The notes: generated by a model not told the origin, from the letters alone. A stretch of DNA of 47,058 bases from Okeania sp. KiyG1 (GCF_014132355.1 NZ_BLZO01000130.1:1-47058); one strand, 5' to 3'; counted from the stretch's first letter, positions 24,420-34,208 are shown. Translations and numbers: made by a program.

Positions 24420-25661
24420 TCAACTATTCAAACGCACAGGTGAAATTCCAAATGCAATCAACCGTGGCGGAATATCCCGCAACACAGGCAACTGCAAAAA
24501 AGCAGGAATAGTAAACTGCTGATTTTGATTCAACGCACGAGCAATAATCCGTTTTTGAGCTAACTCCTGAAACCATTGAATAACTCTGGTGGGAAACTCC
24601 CGTTGGCGCTGCACCTCTGCTAAGTCCCACAAATGCCAACTCCCACGTTTTAGCGGTTCGCTGAGAATATTTGTTGCCACAACTGCATCTTGAATAGCAT
24701 AGTTAATACCAACCCCAGCTACAGGAGACATAACATGAGCAGCATCCCCAATGAACAGTAAACCCGGTAGATACCATTTAGGAAGACGACTCGACTCTAC
24801 AGATAGAAAAGCAATATTAGACCAATCTTCAAGTAAATGGGAGCGATCGCTAAATTCTGGCACCAACTCAACCAAAGACTTTCGCAAAAAATCTATACCA
24901 GCAGTGCGCAGTTGGGCAAAAGCACCCTTAGAAATCATATAAGCTACTTGCCAGAAATCTGAGCGTTGGCGGAGCCTAGCGGCAGCTACATCGAGCAAAA
25001 CTACCATCTTGCCATTACCTACACGACCTGATAAACCATTAGGTTCCTCTGACTTGCGTGGCAAACGAAACCACATTACATCCATTGGTGGAGAAGTTTT
25101 AATTGGTTCAAAACCTGCTAACTGACGCATTCGAGAGAAACGACCATCTGCTCCCACTGTTAATAATGCTCTAACTTCGTGCCAACCTCCATGTCCGCGA
25201 TAACGCACCCCACGCACTACTCCATCCTCTTTAATAATTTCCTGTACGTTTGCACCCATGATTAAATTAAAATTGGGATACTGTTGCGCTTCAGTAGCAA
25301 TAAAATCTAAAAATTTTGCTTGTGGCAAGATAGTAATATAGGGATATGCAGTTTTTAAGCGACTGAAGTCAGTCAGAGCAATGTCACCATTGGTAGAATT
25401 TAACTTGAGTGTGCGAGCTTTGGAATGGGGTAACTCTAACAAACGGTCAGCTAAACCTATTTGTGCCATTATTTCCATTACGGAAGGATGAATAGTATCA
25501 CCTCGAAAATCGCGATCGAAGTCTTGATGTAATTCCAGGAGAGTGACTGAGATACCTTGACGTGCTAACAATAATCCTAATACAACTCCTGCTGGTCCGC
25601 CGCCAACAATGCAACAAGTTGTTTGCTGTACATCGATAATTTCATGGGTATTATTAGTCAT
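24420..25661 (-). CDS. FAD-dependent aromatic-hydroxylase-type monooxygenase
   Basis: The 413-residue protein is a group A flavoprotein monooxygenase (p-hydroxybenzoate hydroxylase fold). It has the N-terminal dinucleotide motif CCIVGGGPAGVVLGLLLARQ (about 16-35), the RGDTIHPSVMEIM segment, the DG motif VGADGRFSRMR and the second FAD motif LLFIGDAAHVMSPVAGVGIN. Such enzymes use NAD(P)H and O2 to hydroxylate aromatic or quinone-like substrates; the substrate is not readable. The start overlaps the preceding 170-residue gene by 8 bp, so they form an operon. Confidence 0.9.
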   Translation of the reverse strand: MTNNTHEIIDVQQTTCCIVGGGPAGVVLGLLLARQGISVTLLELHQDFDRDFRGDTIHPSVMEIMAQIGLADRLLELPHSKARTLKLNSTNGDIALTDFSRLKTAYPYITILPQAKFLDFIATEAQQYPNFNLIMGANVQEIIKEDGVVRGVRYRGHGGWHEVRALLTVGADGRFSRMRQLAGFEPIKTSPPMDVMWFRLPRKSEEPNGLSGRVGNGKMVVLLDVAAARLRQRSDFWQVAYMISKGAFAQLRTAGIDFLRKSLVELVPEFSDRSHLLEDWSNIAFLSVESSRLPKWYLPGLLFIGDAAHVMSPVAGVGINYAIQDAVVATNILSEPLKRGSWHLWDLAEVQRQREFPTRVIQWFQELAQKRIIARALNQNQQFTIPAFLQLPVLRDIPPRLIAFGISPVRLNS

Positions 25662-26166
25662 TTTCTTTAAGTTTTTCCTTCAATTGATTTAACTGTTCTG
25701 GTGTTAGTTTAATTTGTACTTCCAATAACTGAGTTGCATCCCGAAATAAGATACTATTTTCTTCGACTAAAATTTCAGGATTATTAATTTCAATTCTTTG
25801 ATATTTTACTTCTGGCAATGCAACTCTAATTACCAATTGTTGTTGAGATTTAGGAAAAATATATAATTCCTGACGAGTATGATGTAATTCTAGTTTTTGA
25901 ACAGTTGTATTGCTTTCTGTCGTAGAGTTTGGTTTTTGCCAATAAAGAGTAATACCGCGAATTTCTGGTTTAGCTATCTCAAATATTTCATCAAATCTTT
26001 GAGGTTCCCAATCAAGTTCTGTAACATCTCCACTGACAGGAATAACTCGCTGTCGCCAGGTAATTTCTTTGTCAGCTATAGCTGCCCACCATTGACGAAT
26101 AGTGTCTAGATTATTAGGATTTTCTGGATTATTGCTACCTAATTGCCAAATAGTTTTAAGCTGCAT
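25654..26166 (-). CDS. Conserved cyanobacterial-type hypothetical protein
   Basis: The 170-residue product is not recognised. It starts MQLKTIWQLGSNNPENPNNL, contains the Trp-rich segment IRQWWAAIADKEITWRQRVI, several short beta-type stretches and a C-terminal charged helix (LTPEQLNQLKEKLKEND). There is no membrane segment. It is translationally coupled (8-bp overlap) to the FAD monooxygenase downstream, which suggests a shared pathway. Confidence 0.7.
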   Translation of the reverse strand: MQLKTIWQLGSNNPENPNNLDTIRQWWAAIADKEITWRQRVIPVSGDVTELDWEPQRFDEIFEIAKPEIRGITLYWQKPNSTTESNTTVQKLELHHTRQELYIFPKSQQQLVIRVALPEVKYQRIEINNPEILVEENSILFRDATQLLEVQIKLTPEQLNQLKEKLKEND

Positions 26167-26209
26167 ATTTATAGATGGTTTGAGTTAAGTGAGTATGAAT
26201 CTAAGTTAT

Positions 26210-26364
26210 CAGGACTTACGCAAATCAACCTTGAAAATCCCATATGTAGGGGCGTTTTGCTCCGCAACATATAAAGCGGAGCTTTGCGGAACGCAAATGG
26301 CATTTGCGTTCCGCAAAGCTGCGCTAACGCCCTCACTCGATTTAGTTTCCGTGCATAAGTCCTG
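26210..26364. mobile_element. MITE A2 with a perfect 20-bp-arm hairpin
   Basis: Ends CAGGACTTACGCA (26210-26222) and TGCATAAGTCCTG (26352-26364) match those of A1. Direct TTAT lies on both sides (26206-26209, 26365-26368). The centre holds an inverted repeat with 20-bp arms (26280-26299 and 26301-26320) separated by one base, preceded by GCTCCGCAACATATAAAGCGGAGC, itself a hairpin. Confidence 0.78.
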
Positions 26365-26489
26365 TTATAATAGTATTATACTATAAAAGCAAATTAAATT
26401 GAAATAAGAGGAAAAAAAAAGTGACTAACTTTTTGACCGTTTAACATAAAAAAAAACAGGATAGTGAGCGATTGCTTTTTTCTCTTCCA

Positions 26490-26565
26490 TTGAATAAATC
26501 ATATCATGTCTTTTGGTATCGTTTGTGTAAACCCAAGAGTGAATATCTACAGGAAATTTAATTTT
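26490..26565 (+). pseudogene. Fragment of an unidentified coding repeat
   Basis: The plus strand reads NKSYHVFWYRLCKPKSEYLQ EI then stop. The minus strand at about 33200-33290 reads HESYHVRWYRLCKTKGEYLQ EI, clearly the same protein segment at a different place. I do not recognise the family. Both are short relics of one gene, probably a mobile one. Confidence 0.5.
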
Positions 26566-26635
26566 TTTTCTTCCCTCTTCCTTCTTCCTTGTTTTTTTCC
26601 TAAAAACATCTTCCCTATTCCCTATTCCCTATTCC

Positions 26636-29600
26636 CTATTCCCTATTCCCTATGTCTAAAGGAAGAGAAATAATAAATTCTGTGCCTTTCTCTAATTGTG
26701 ACCTACAAGTTATTGTCCCGCCATGTTTTTCTACAATAATTTGTCGCGCGATCGCCATGCCTAATATCAAATCCGTTTAATTCGGCACGTAAAAAATGTT
26801 CCATCTTCAACGATTACCAAATATTTCTCCCCTCCAGGGAGGGGTTAGGGTGGGTCCCCATCCCCACATTCCCCTCCAGGGAGGGGTTAGGGTGGGTCCC
26901 CCTCCAGGGAGGGGTTAGGGTGGGTCCCCCTCCAGGGAGGGGTTAGGGGTGGGTCCCCCTCCAGGGAGGGGTTAGGGGTGGGTCCCCCTCCAGGGAGGGG
27001 TTAGGGGTGGGTCCCCCATCTCCCCATCTCCCCATCTCCCCATCTAATTACACCGATGCTACCGGATTTGATATAATCCTGTTCCTTTGCCCACCCCCTT
27101 AGTTGTAAACCCCTGCTCGAATATTTGTGAGCGCACTTTTTCGCTCATTCCTGAACCATTATCGGCAATTTCTACCACCGCCATATTTTTATCGGTACTT
27201 AATTTCGTACTAATAGTAATGCGATTATTATTAGCTTCAATATCAGCGTAATTTTTGCCTTCACTTGCCTCTTCTAATGCGTCAATTGCATTAGCTAAAA
27301 TATTCATAAATACTTGATTTAATTGTCCTGGATAGCAGTTAATTTCTGGCAAATTTTCCGAGTTTTTTACTACTTCTATTTCTGGGCGGTGTTCATTAGC
27401 TTTGAGTCGATGTTTGAGAATTAATAAAGTGCTATCTATTCCTTGATGGATGTTAAATGGAACTTTCGCTATTGTATCGCTACGAGAAAAAGTTCTCATT
27501 GATTTACTAATCTCGGTAATGCGATTAGTTCCTTGTCTCATTGATTCGATCATTTCTGGCAAATCTTCTATCAGATCATCTAATTCTATCTCCTCAATTT
27601 TATCTTGAGTTGTTTTGCTATTCCAGTCACATCCTTGTTGATAAAGCTGCAATAAATCAATTAAATTTTGGATGTATTCGGTAGCGCAATCTAAGTTACC
27701 GGAAATAAAGTCTATAGGATTGTTAATTTCGTGGGCGACACCAGAAACCAACTGACCAATAGAAGCCATTTTTTCGCTTTGCACAAGTTGTAGTTGTGTT
27801 TGCTCCAATTGTTGGGCATAATTCTGAGATTTTTGATAGAGTCTGGCATTTTCTAACGAGATAGCAGCTTGAGAACAAAGTAAATTCAGAAATTCCACCC
27901 GATCGCTGGTAAACGCTCCTGTCACTTGATTATTTTCTAGATAGAGAATACCAATCATTTGACCCCGGTCTAATAACGGTAGACATAAAACAGACTGAGG
28001 TTGGTGCTCTTGAATATAAATATCTCCTGCATAAGCAGTTTCATGATTGGCATTATAGATAACTAGAGGCTTTTTGTTGTGCTTAACTTGGTTGATAATA
28101 CTCAAGGGTATTGAATGACTTGTTTCTGCTGGAATAGCTTCTAGTTGTGAAATCCGGTCTTCAGTAGCAAAAGCTGTGAGCATTAAAACTTGGTCTTGCA
28201 ACAGCATCAAGGCTACATTTTCTGCACCAGCATTTTCCATAACTACTTGCATTAAATTAGCGATCGCTCCTTCTAAAGATATGTCCTGTGAAAGGGTACG
28301 AGATGCTTTCATTAGGGTGGCTAAATCTAATATTTCTCCTTTACCTGTTGTGGTTTTGGAGATTGTTTCCATTGTTAGAGTTGCGATCGTAGTACTTGTG
28401 AGACAACTGAGTTTTTGCCGTTCGAGAATGGAGCTGAGGATGCTAGGATAGCGTTCTTCTAAGTCATCAGTTTTGGCTTTAGCTCCCCAACGAGCAACAA
28501 TAGTAAGCTTCTTGCATATAGCCAGCAGCAACTTTTTCTTTGCCCCAGTCGAGGTAAAATTTAGCAGCTAGTTCGTTGGCGAGAGCTTCTTCTTGAATGA
28601 ATCCATTTTTTTTAGCTCCAGCTATGGCGCAATCGTATAAGTTAAACACTTCAAAATATTGACTTGCAATGCGGTGACATTCAGCTTCAACTAAGTGAAA
28701 CTTATGAGCATAGTTAGTTGGTGCAGATTCAGCCCATACTTTCATCTTCAACTGATTTGCACTCACTCGCTTCAAGTGACGATCGTTGGAATAACTGTGT
28801 TGTCCGCATAATGCCATTTGAACTAGGGAATCGTAGAAGTAAAACACCGGGACAGCAGATGATGCAATCACACTGTCAATATATTCCAAGGCCAGATTAC
28901 TAAACTCTGCTGCTTTATCATAACATTCAAAGAGATAGTAAAGAACAAATTTGCCTTGATCAAGAAAATGAGAGCCAGTACGATCTCCTTCAGTACGATA
29001 TTTTTCGATGGCATGGTTTTCATCATAAAATTCACCTATCAACAAACAAGGATCTTCTGATTCTCCCATTAGATTCAGGACAAACTGACATATATTATCA
29101 TTCCAAGGCAAACTGTTGAGCAATTCAGTAGCTTCGATTGCTTGACGATTGAGTTTGATTTCCGTTTTAAGTTCTGTAAGTTCGCATCCAGTATACATCA
29201 GGTTTTGGGAATGACGGAATGAAGAGAGAGCTGCGTGTTGCAGGTCTCCTGATTCAAGAGCTATAAAGTAAGTCTGTTTCAGTTCATTAACTGACTCGCA
29301 CAACGGTTTATGCCAGTGAGAAATAAAACAGTGAAAAATATAGGCAACGACCGCGCGAATATCTGGAGCATTGCTTAGTCTATCATTTGATATAGTTTGT
29401 GTAAAATATCTGCTATTTGAATACCTATTTTTAAACAAGTTGTTAAGTCTAATGAGTCATATTTGTCCAGAGATATTGCTCCATTATCTTCCATCACTAA
29501 AGCATAACCGTTGCGATATATTTCTAAATTTAAGGATTTGACAACTCCTGGTAAATTGAGGTTTTTTGTAATGGTATATTGGTTGCGGAAGTGTAACAGT

Positions 29601-29743
29601 TCGTTAAAAGTGGGATATTCGTTACGCATAAATTTGAGCACGACTGTCTGAGATTCTGTTGCTCGAATGCCTCGGTAAACTAAAGTACGAGTACCTTCAT
29701 ATAGCTTTTGTTTGATTTTATATCCTGGGAGTTTGATGGTCAT
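26636..29743 (-). pseudogene. Remnant of a giant Ser/Thr kinase - histidine kinase gene
   Basis: Four pieces, in order. (1) 29375-29743: kinase N-terminus (MTIKLPGYKIKQKLYEGTRT, VLKFMRNEYPTFNELLHFRN) ending at IADILHKLYQMID, just before the catalytic loop. (2) 28479-29438: the helical region before the GAF domain (RAVVAYIFHCFISHWHKP, FIALESGDLQHAALSSFRHS). (3) 27059-28531: GAF domain and histidine kinase (SGVAHEINNPIDFISGNL with the phospho-His, FMNILANAIDALEEA, DNGSGMSEKVRSQIFEQGFT). (4) 26636-26764: the last 40 or so residues (IARQIIVEKHGGTITCRSQL, EKGTEFIISLPLDI). Pieces 1 and 2 are joined by a large deletion removing the rest of the kinase and the AAA ATPase domain. Pieces 2 and 3 are out of frame (about 28490-28500). 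Pieces 3 and 4 are split by a 309-bp element. Intact relatives are about 1,800 residues. Confidence 0.88.
26765..27073. mobile_element. MITE B2 inserted in the histidine kinase gene
   Basis: Inverted ends TATCAAATCCG / CGGATTTGATA, flanked by TAA (26762-26764, 27074-27076). Removing the element plus one TAA gives, on the minus strand, GKGTGLGMAIARQIIVEKHG, the intact G2 box and following helix of the kinase. The interior holds about six copies of a roughly 30-bp unit with CCCCTCCAGGGAGGGG palindromes, plus CCCCATCT repeats. Confidence 0.9.
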
Positions 29744-30113
29744 TGGTCTAGAGTTAATGATTATAATAATTACTTATATAATAGCTTTAAATAACTCTGA
29801 GCTTGTGCGATCGTTCGCCACTGTGCTGAGTCGTCATTTCAGTTATCAGTTAGCCCCATAAGGTCAGAACTGAGTTAACAGTTAGCCCCATAAGGTCAGA
29901 ACTGAGTTAACAGTTATCAGTACCTCTGCCTGTTTGCGCAGCATTCCGCAGGAAAGTCAGAGGCTTGAAATATGGAACTTTTTGTCGTAAATAAATGCTC
30001 GAACGTAGAGCTTTTGTTTGATTTGATATCCTGGTAGTTTTATAATCATTACTCTAGAGTTAGTAATTATGGTAATTATACAAATATAATAGCTCTATCT
30101 GACTCTGAGGCTG
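29692..30113 (-). repeat. Duplicated 5' end of the kinase gene
   Basis: About 29998-30113 repeats about 29692-29806, the upstream region and first codons of the kinase gene. The second copy has an ATG at 30049 followed by MIIKLPGYQIKQKLY, then loses similarity. It is the relic of a tandem paralogue of the kinase. Between the copies lie two tandem units containing TTAGCCCCATAAGGTCAGAA and short repeat H. Confidence 0.65.
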
Positions 30114-30587
30114 TGTTATGAATCACTTTCCAATGTTTTCACTAGAATTTACACCTACAACCTACGACCTAAGAACTTTATTTTAACTAATTAGGGCTTG
30201 CTGATTAAATATCAAACCACTTACAGATATTGATTTGCTGCCTTTTTAGATCGAAAAAAGTGCGCCTGTTTCGGTCGCTCAAGCTCATGCATGCTAGTAT
30301 TTTGGGATAATTATGGCAGAAAAATCTTGGGACAATTTTTACGACTACCTCCTCTATAATTTCCATTTCTCCTGTCTTCCCCTCCCCTCCTGGGAGGGGC
30401 GAGGGGTGGGTTGTCTCCTGTCTTCCCCTCCCTCCTGGGAGGGGCGAGGGGTGGGTTGGGAGGGGAGGGGCGAGGGGTGGGTTGTCTCCTACCCCTACCA
30501 CTCATACTTTCCATACGCAAACCCTAATTAAACGGATACAATCTTACATTAAATTTCTAAGTTAATACTTTCTACTTCCTTCCTTTT
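29744..30587. other. Intergenic region with kinase relic and MITE C2
   Basis: No intact gene is seen. It holds the relic kinase start (30049), repeat H (29931-29960) and element C2 (30188-30530). Frames at 30205-30531 are repeat artefacts of CCCCTCCTGGGAGGGG blocks. Confidence 0.6.
30188..30530. mobile_element. MITE C2
   Basis: Ends TAATTAGGG (30188-30196) and CCCTAATTA (30522-30530). The left half parallels C1 (GGGCTTGCTGATTAA, GAAAAAAGTGCGCC). At the position where C1 carries the nested element, C2 reads AGTATTTTGGGATAATTATGG without it. The right half holds direct repeats with CCCCTCCTGGGAGGGGCGAG. Confidence 0.72.
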
Positions 30588-31505
30588 ATGAATTTACCAA
30601 TTATTTATCATCCTAATTATGTTGCACCGATGCCACCCGGTCATCGCTTTCCGATGGCAAAATTTCAACTACTTTATGAAATGCTATTAGAGGATGGGGT
30701 TACAGAAAAATCACATTTTTTTATTCCACAACTGCCACCTTTGGAATGGATAGAATTAGTTCACGACCGCGACTATATAGAAGGATATTGTAACGGCACT
30801 TTAGACCCAAAAGCACAAAGACGGATCGGGTTGCCTTGGAGTGAAGCATTAGCAAATCGAACTTGTATTGCTGTGGGTGGTGCTGTATTAACGGCGCAGT
30901 TAGCACTCAAACATGGTTTAGCTTGTAATACTGCTGGGGGTACTCATCATGCGTTTCCCAGTTATGGGTCTGGGTTTTGTATTTTTAATGATTTAGCGAT
31001 CGCTGCCCGTGTTATCCAAAAACTAGAATTAGCTCAAAAAATCTTAATTGTAGACTTAGACGTACATCAAGGAGATGGCACTGCCTGGATATTCCAAGAA
31101 GACCATACTGTATTTACATTTTCGATGCACTGCGGTATCAATTTTCCTAGTAGAAAACAAACTAGCGATCTAGATGTACCTTTGCCAGAGGGAATGGATG
31201 ACGACCGCTATTTACAGACTTTAGCGCAATATTTACCAGACTTGCTGTCACAAGTAAAGCCTGATTTGGTGTTATATGATGCCGGAGTTGACACTCATAT
31301 CCATGATGCTTTAGGAAAATTAGCTTTGACAAATACAGGAATATTCCGGCGCGAGATGCAAGTATTGAGTACCTGTGTAGCAGGAGGTTATCCGGTTGCT
31401 TCCGTTATTGGAGGAGGATATACAAAGGATATGAAATCGTTAGTTTACACTCATTCACTTTTGCACCGTGCTGCTAGAGATGTATTTCAGCAGTATCGAC
31501 TTTGA
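30588..31505 (+). CDS. Histone-deacetylase-family amidohydrolase
   Basis: The 305-residue bacterial member of the zinc-dependent HDAC/acetylpolyamine amidohydrolase superfamily hydrolyses N-acetyl groups on polyamines, lysines or small molecules. The proton-relay histidines are H120/H121 in NTAGGTHHAFP. Zinc ligands are D158 and H160 in VDLDVHQGDGT and D235 in YDAGVDTH. The C-terminal VIGGGYTKD supplies the conserved Tyr. Length and order match the HdaH-like family. It stands alone, with no partner gene; the substrate is unknown. Confidence 0.93.
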   Translation: MNLPIIYHPNYVAPMPPGHRFPMAKFQLLYEMLLEDGVTEKSHFFIPQLPPLEWIELVHDRDYIEGYCNGTLDPKAQRRIGLPWSEALANRTCIAVGGAVLTAQLALKHGLACNTAGGTHHAFPSYGSGFCIFNDLAIAARVIQKLELAQKILIVDLDVHQGDGTAWIFQEDHTVFTFSMHCGINFPSRKQTSDLDVPLPEGMDDDRYLQTLAQYLPDLLSQVKPDLVLYDAGVDTHIHDALGKLALTNTGIFRREMQVLSTCVAGGYPVASVIGGGYTKDMKSLVYTHSLLHRAARDVFQQYRL

Positions 31506-32006
31506 TTTTTCTCAGTTTTAGGGAATAGGGAACAGGGAACACGGAACAGGGAACAGGGAACACGGAACAGGGAGAAATTTATCAGAGAAAACATTTTTAT
31601 TTATCTCAACGTTGGTTGAAGACTCGCGCTCTAGCTCAAATCTCATTTGGGTAAGTTTGGATAAGTTTAGTAGAACGGGACATCTAAGTAGTATCTGTGA
31701 TACAATGAAAGAAATTCTTATAGGTTATTAATTATTGAAAAATGATTCTGGATAATTTAAGAGAATTATGAGGAAGCATATCGCAACAACTGGATTCTCA
31801 GTAATAGTCAAGTGTTAGAGTTGCAAAAACTTCCTTCTCCTTCTCATTTTCAACATCACGGATTTGTGTTTCAGAGCGATCGCGAACAGCAACAGGGACA
31901 ACAAAAAGGCTGGCGTATTCTCAAAGTTGATAATTAAGTAGATTTTATTAGGAATTAAAAACAGGCATTTACCTGAATTATTACTATTTTTGGATAGATA
32001 CAAAAT
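31506..32006. other. Intergenic region with a gene fragment
   Basis: It holds a tandem array of 10-mers (GGGAACAGGG/GGGAACACGG, about 31521-31571) and a coding-like fragment (31761-31937). No intact gene is seen. Confidence 0.55.
31761..31937 (+). pseudogene. 3' fragment of an unidentified gene
   Basis: A 58-codon frame without a start codon reads ENYEEAYRNNWILSNSQVLE then LQKLPSPSHFQHHGFVFQSD and REQQQGQQKGWRILKVDN. It looks like the C-terminus of a real protein, cut off by an upstream stop. Function unknown. Confidence 0.4.
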
Positions 32007-33050
32007 ATGAATTTGCGTAAACGTGAGATATTGCAACGATATAAACAAGGTATAACAGATTTCCAAGATGCTAATCTCAGAGGTTTATCTTTTAAGGGAG
32101 AAGATTTGTCTGGTGTAGATTTCAGTTTTGCTGATATCAGAGGTACTAATTTTAGTGGGGCAAATCTAACAAGGGCTAAGTTTTGTGGAGCTAAGGCTGG
32201 ACTACAAAAGCGTTGGGTGGTAATTTTGCTTGCTAGTATTTTTGTTTTAGTTTTTATATCAGGATTTTTCAATATATTCACTTCATATTTCATATCATCA
32301 TATTTCATATCATTAATATTTGATCCTATTAGCATTGATAATCAAGTTGTTTGGGTATCCTTGATTGTAATTCTTATATTCTGGATAACATTTATCTATA
32401 AAGGAAAAGAAAACTCAGCCTTTGCCTTCGCCTTTGCCTTCGCCTTTGCCTTCGCCTTTGCCTTCGCCGGAGCCGGAGCTTTCGCCTTTGCCTTCGCCTT
32501 TGCCTTCGCCATCGCCTTCGCCATCGCCTTTGCCATCGCCTTCGCCATCGCCGGAGCCGGAGCCTTGGCCATCGCCGTCACCTTCGCCTTTGCCATCGCT
32601 GGAGCCGGAGCCTTGGCCGGAGCCTTCGCCTTCGCCCTCACCTTGGACGTCCCCGGAGTCTTGCCCGGAGCCGTCCTCGGAGCTTTCCTCATCACCGGAG
32701 CTTTCGCCCTCGTCGTCACCGGATTGCAAACCTTGTTAACTGCTTACATTGCTTATCGAACAATTAAACAAGATGAAAATACTTTTATCCGTAATATAGC
32801 TATTGCCTTTGCTGCTATAGGTGGAACATCTTTCACAGATGCAAATTTAACTGACGCTGACTTCACTAATGCTACTCTCAAAAGTACAAATTTTATAGGA
32901 GCTAACATAAACCGTACTTGTTGGAAAGACACTATAAAACTAGACCGCATACGACCAGGAAAAACCTATCTAAAAGATGCTAAAGTTAGAGAGTTAGTCA
33001 GAACAGGTCAAGGAGAAAATATAAACTTAAATCGCTCTGACCTCCAATGA
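32007..33050 (+). CDS. Pentapeptide-repeat membrane protein with (GCCTTC)n-coded Ala-Phe tract; truncated
   Basis: The 347-residue protein has an N-terminal pentapeptide-repeat block (LRGLSFKGEDLSGVDFSFAD, about 24-65), two ordinary membrane helices (WVVILLASIFVLVFISGFF; VVWVSLIVILIFWITFIY), then an Ala-Phe/Ala-Ile/Ala-Gly tract of about 95 residues. The tract is long enough for several hydrophobic helices and is followed by a second pentapeptide block (TSFTDANLTDADFTNATLKS). After the TGA at 33048-33050 the same frame continues INLQGTNLTNASFIEPIWDL then FNKLQVQYPSGFDD to a stop at 33155, the expected end of the family, so TGA probably replaces CGA. Function unknown; related proteins have channel-like or scaffold folds. 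Confidence 0.85.
   Translation: MNLRKREILQRYKQGITDFQDANLRGLSFKGEDLSGVDFSFADIRGTNFSGANLTRAKFCGAKAGLQKRWVVILLASIFVLVFISGFFNIFTSYFISSYFISLIFDPISIDNQVVWVSLIVILIFWITFIYKGKENSAFAFAFAFAFAFAFAFAGAGAFAFAFAFAFAIAFAIAFAIAFAIAGAGALAIAVTFAFAIAGAGALAGAFAFALTLDVPGVLPGAVLGAFLITGAFALVVTGLQTLLTAYIAYRTIKQDENTFIRNIAIAFAAIGGTSFTDANLTDADFTNATLKSTNFIGANINRTCWKDTIKLDRIRPGKTYLKDAKVRELVRTGQGENINLNRSDLQ
32417..32655 (+). repeat. 6-bp microsatellite inside the pentapeptide gene
   Basis: Runs of GCCTTC/GCCTTT/GCCATC hexamers interspersed with GCCGGAGCCGGAGCC are far more GC-rich than their surroundings. All frames on both strands stay open across it, so overlapping frames (PSPLPSP, AKAKAK and GEGKGEG types) are shadows. 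Hexamer gain or loss would change the number of Ala-Phe pairs without shifting the frame. Confidence 0.85.
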
Positions 33051-33155
33051 ATTAATCTCCAGGGAACAAATCTAACTAATGCTAGCTTTATAGAACCCAT
33101 TTGGGATCTATTTAACAAGTTACAAGTCCAATACCCATCTGGGTTTGATGATTGA

Positions 33156-33673
33156 AGAAGGAAGAAGGAAGAGGGAAGAAGGCTTAAAAGCTTGAAAAAA
33201 CGTAAATTTCCTGTAGATATTCACCCTTAGTTTTACACAAACGATACCAGCGGACATGATATGATTCATGATTTTTCGGTTTCCAGCAACCCTTATAGTT
33301 GTTATGCTCCTGAAAACGGCTTTTATGAAGCCTTTGTATTTCAAGAAAAGATACCGTTAGGGGTTCTATAAAATCCGGTTGAACAGTTGTCATTGCGACG
33401 GTCGGGAAGCAATCTCAGGGGTGCGCGGAGATTTCCTCCTTCCACGGAGTAACCGTCACAATGACTTGGATATAGTAATTATCAGGATTTGATATTAACC
33501 CCTACAAATGGTGTATAGTTTTTTGAGTAATTCCTGTTTATATCATGTCCGGATAATAGCGCGATAGAAATGTCAAATAATTGCCTGAAACTATTGCATT
33601 ATCAAAATTTTACCTTATCAAATAAATTCTAAATTCTAAATTCTAAATTCTAAATTCTGACTTCTAATTCCCT
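33156..33673. other. Intergenic region with relics and a degenerate MITE
   Basis: It has minus-strand relic coding matching 26490-26565 (about 33200-33290), a degenerate family-B element (33367-33494), another TATCATGTCCGG half-end at about 33541-33553 and an AAATTCT tandem array (about 33624-33660). Confidence 0.55.
33367..33494. mobile_element. Degenerate MITE B3
   Basis: Left end TATAAAATCCGG (one mismatch to TATCAAATCCGG), right end AGGATTTGATA followed by TTA; the left flank is TTC, so the duplication is decayed. Inside, GTCATTGCGACGGT and ACCGTCACAATGAC (33388-33401, about 33450-33463) form a further imperfect inverted repeat. Confidence 0.5.
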
Positions 33674-34186
33674 TCACTCATGCACTACTACAGGTGTCCC
33701 CACTGACGCCCAGTTAAATAACCATTTGGCGTGATTGACTGCTACATTAGTGCAACCATGACTAACTGGGGTACCAAACATATTATGCCAATAAGCACCA
33801 TGAATTGCCATTCCCCCGTCATAATACATAGTATAAGGAACGTCGGGCACATCGTAACCAGGTCCGGTCATTCTGGTAGTGCGATATTTTGTCTGTACTC
33901 TGAAAGTACCTAAGCGAGTAGGAGTTGATGCTTTACCTGTGGAAACTATCACTGCATAAACTGCTTTATTTCCTTCCCAGGCAATTAATCTTTGGGTTGA
34001 TAAGTCAATTGAAATCCAACGTTCCGCTGATTGTTGTAATTCTAACATTCTTGTGGCAATTACATTTTCCCATCCACTAGCTTTGGTTGGTATTGACCAG
34101 GAGAAAAAAGTCGTAATAGTTAGTGCTGTAGCTGCACATATTTTACCAACTTGATACCATTTTTTAGAACTAAATAAGTTTTTCAT
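33674..34186 (-). CDS. L,D-transpeptidase (YkuD domain)
   Basis: The 170-residue exported peptidoglycan enzyme has a signal peptide ([23 protein letters not shown]) with likely cleavage after about residue 37. The YkuD domain spans about 57-170. It starts [20 protein letters not shown] and has the catalytic cysteine motif MAIHGAYW...SHGCTNVA, with H129, H143, S142 and C145 in place. L,D-transpeptidases make 3-3 cross-links or attach proteins to stem peptides. There is no LysM or other binding domain, so it is a minimal form. Confidence 0.92.
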   Translation of the reverse strand: MKNLFSSKKWYQVGKICAATALTITTFFSWSIPTKASGWENVIATRMLELQQSAERWISIDLSTQRLIAWEGNKAVYAVIVSTGKASTPTRLGTFRVQTKYRTTRMTGPGYDVPDVPYTMYYDGGMAIHGAYWHNMFGTPVSHGCTNVAVNHAKWLFNWASVGTPVVVHE

Positions 34187-34208
34187 ATTTTATACCTAAT
34201 AAAAACAA

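Noticed and set aside
30205-30531. Pro/Ser-rich frames on both strands
   Set aside because: Artefacts of the CCCCTCC(T)GGGAGGGG repeats in element C2.
32396-32739. Three extra open frames (AKAKAK, GEGKGEG and PSPLPSP types) across the microsatellite
   Set aside because: Shadows of the hexamer array within the pentapeptide-repeat gene.
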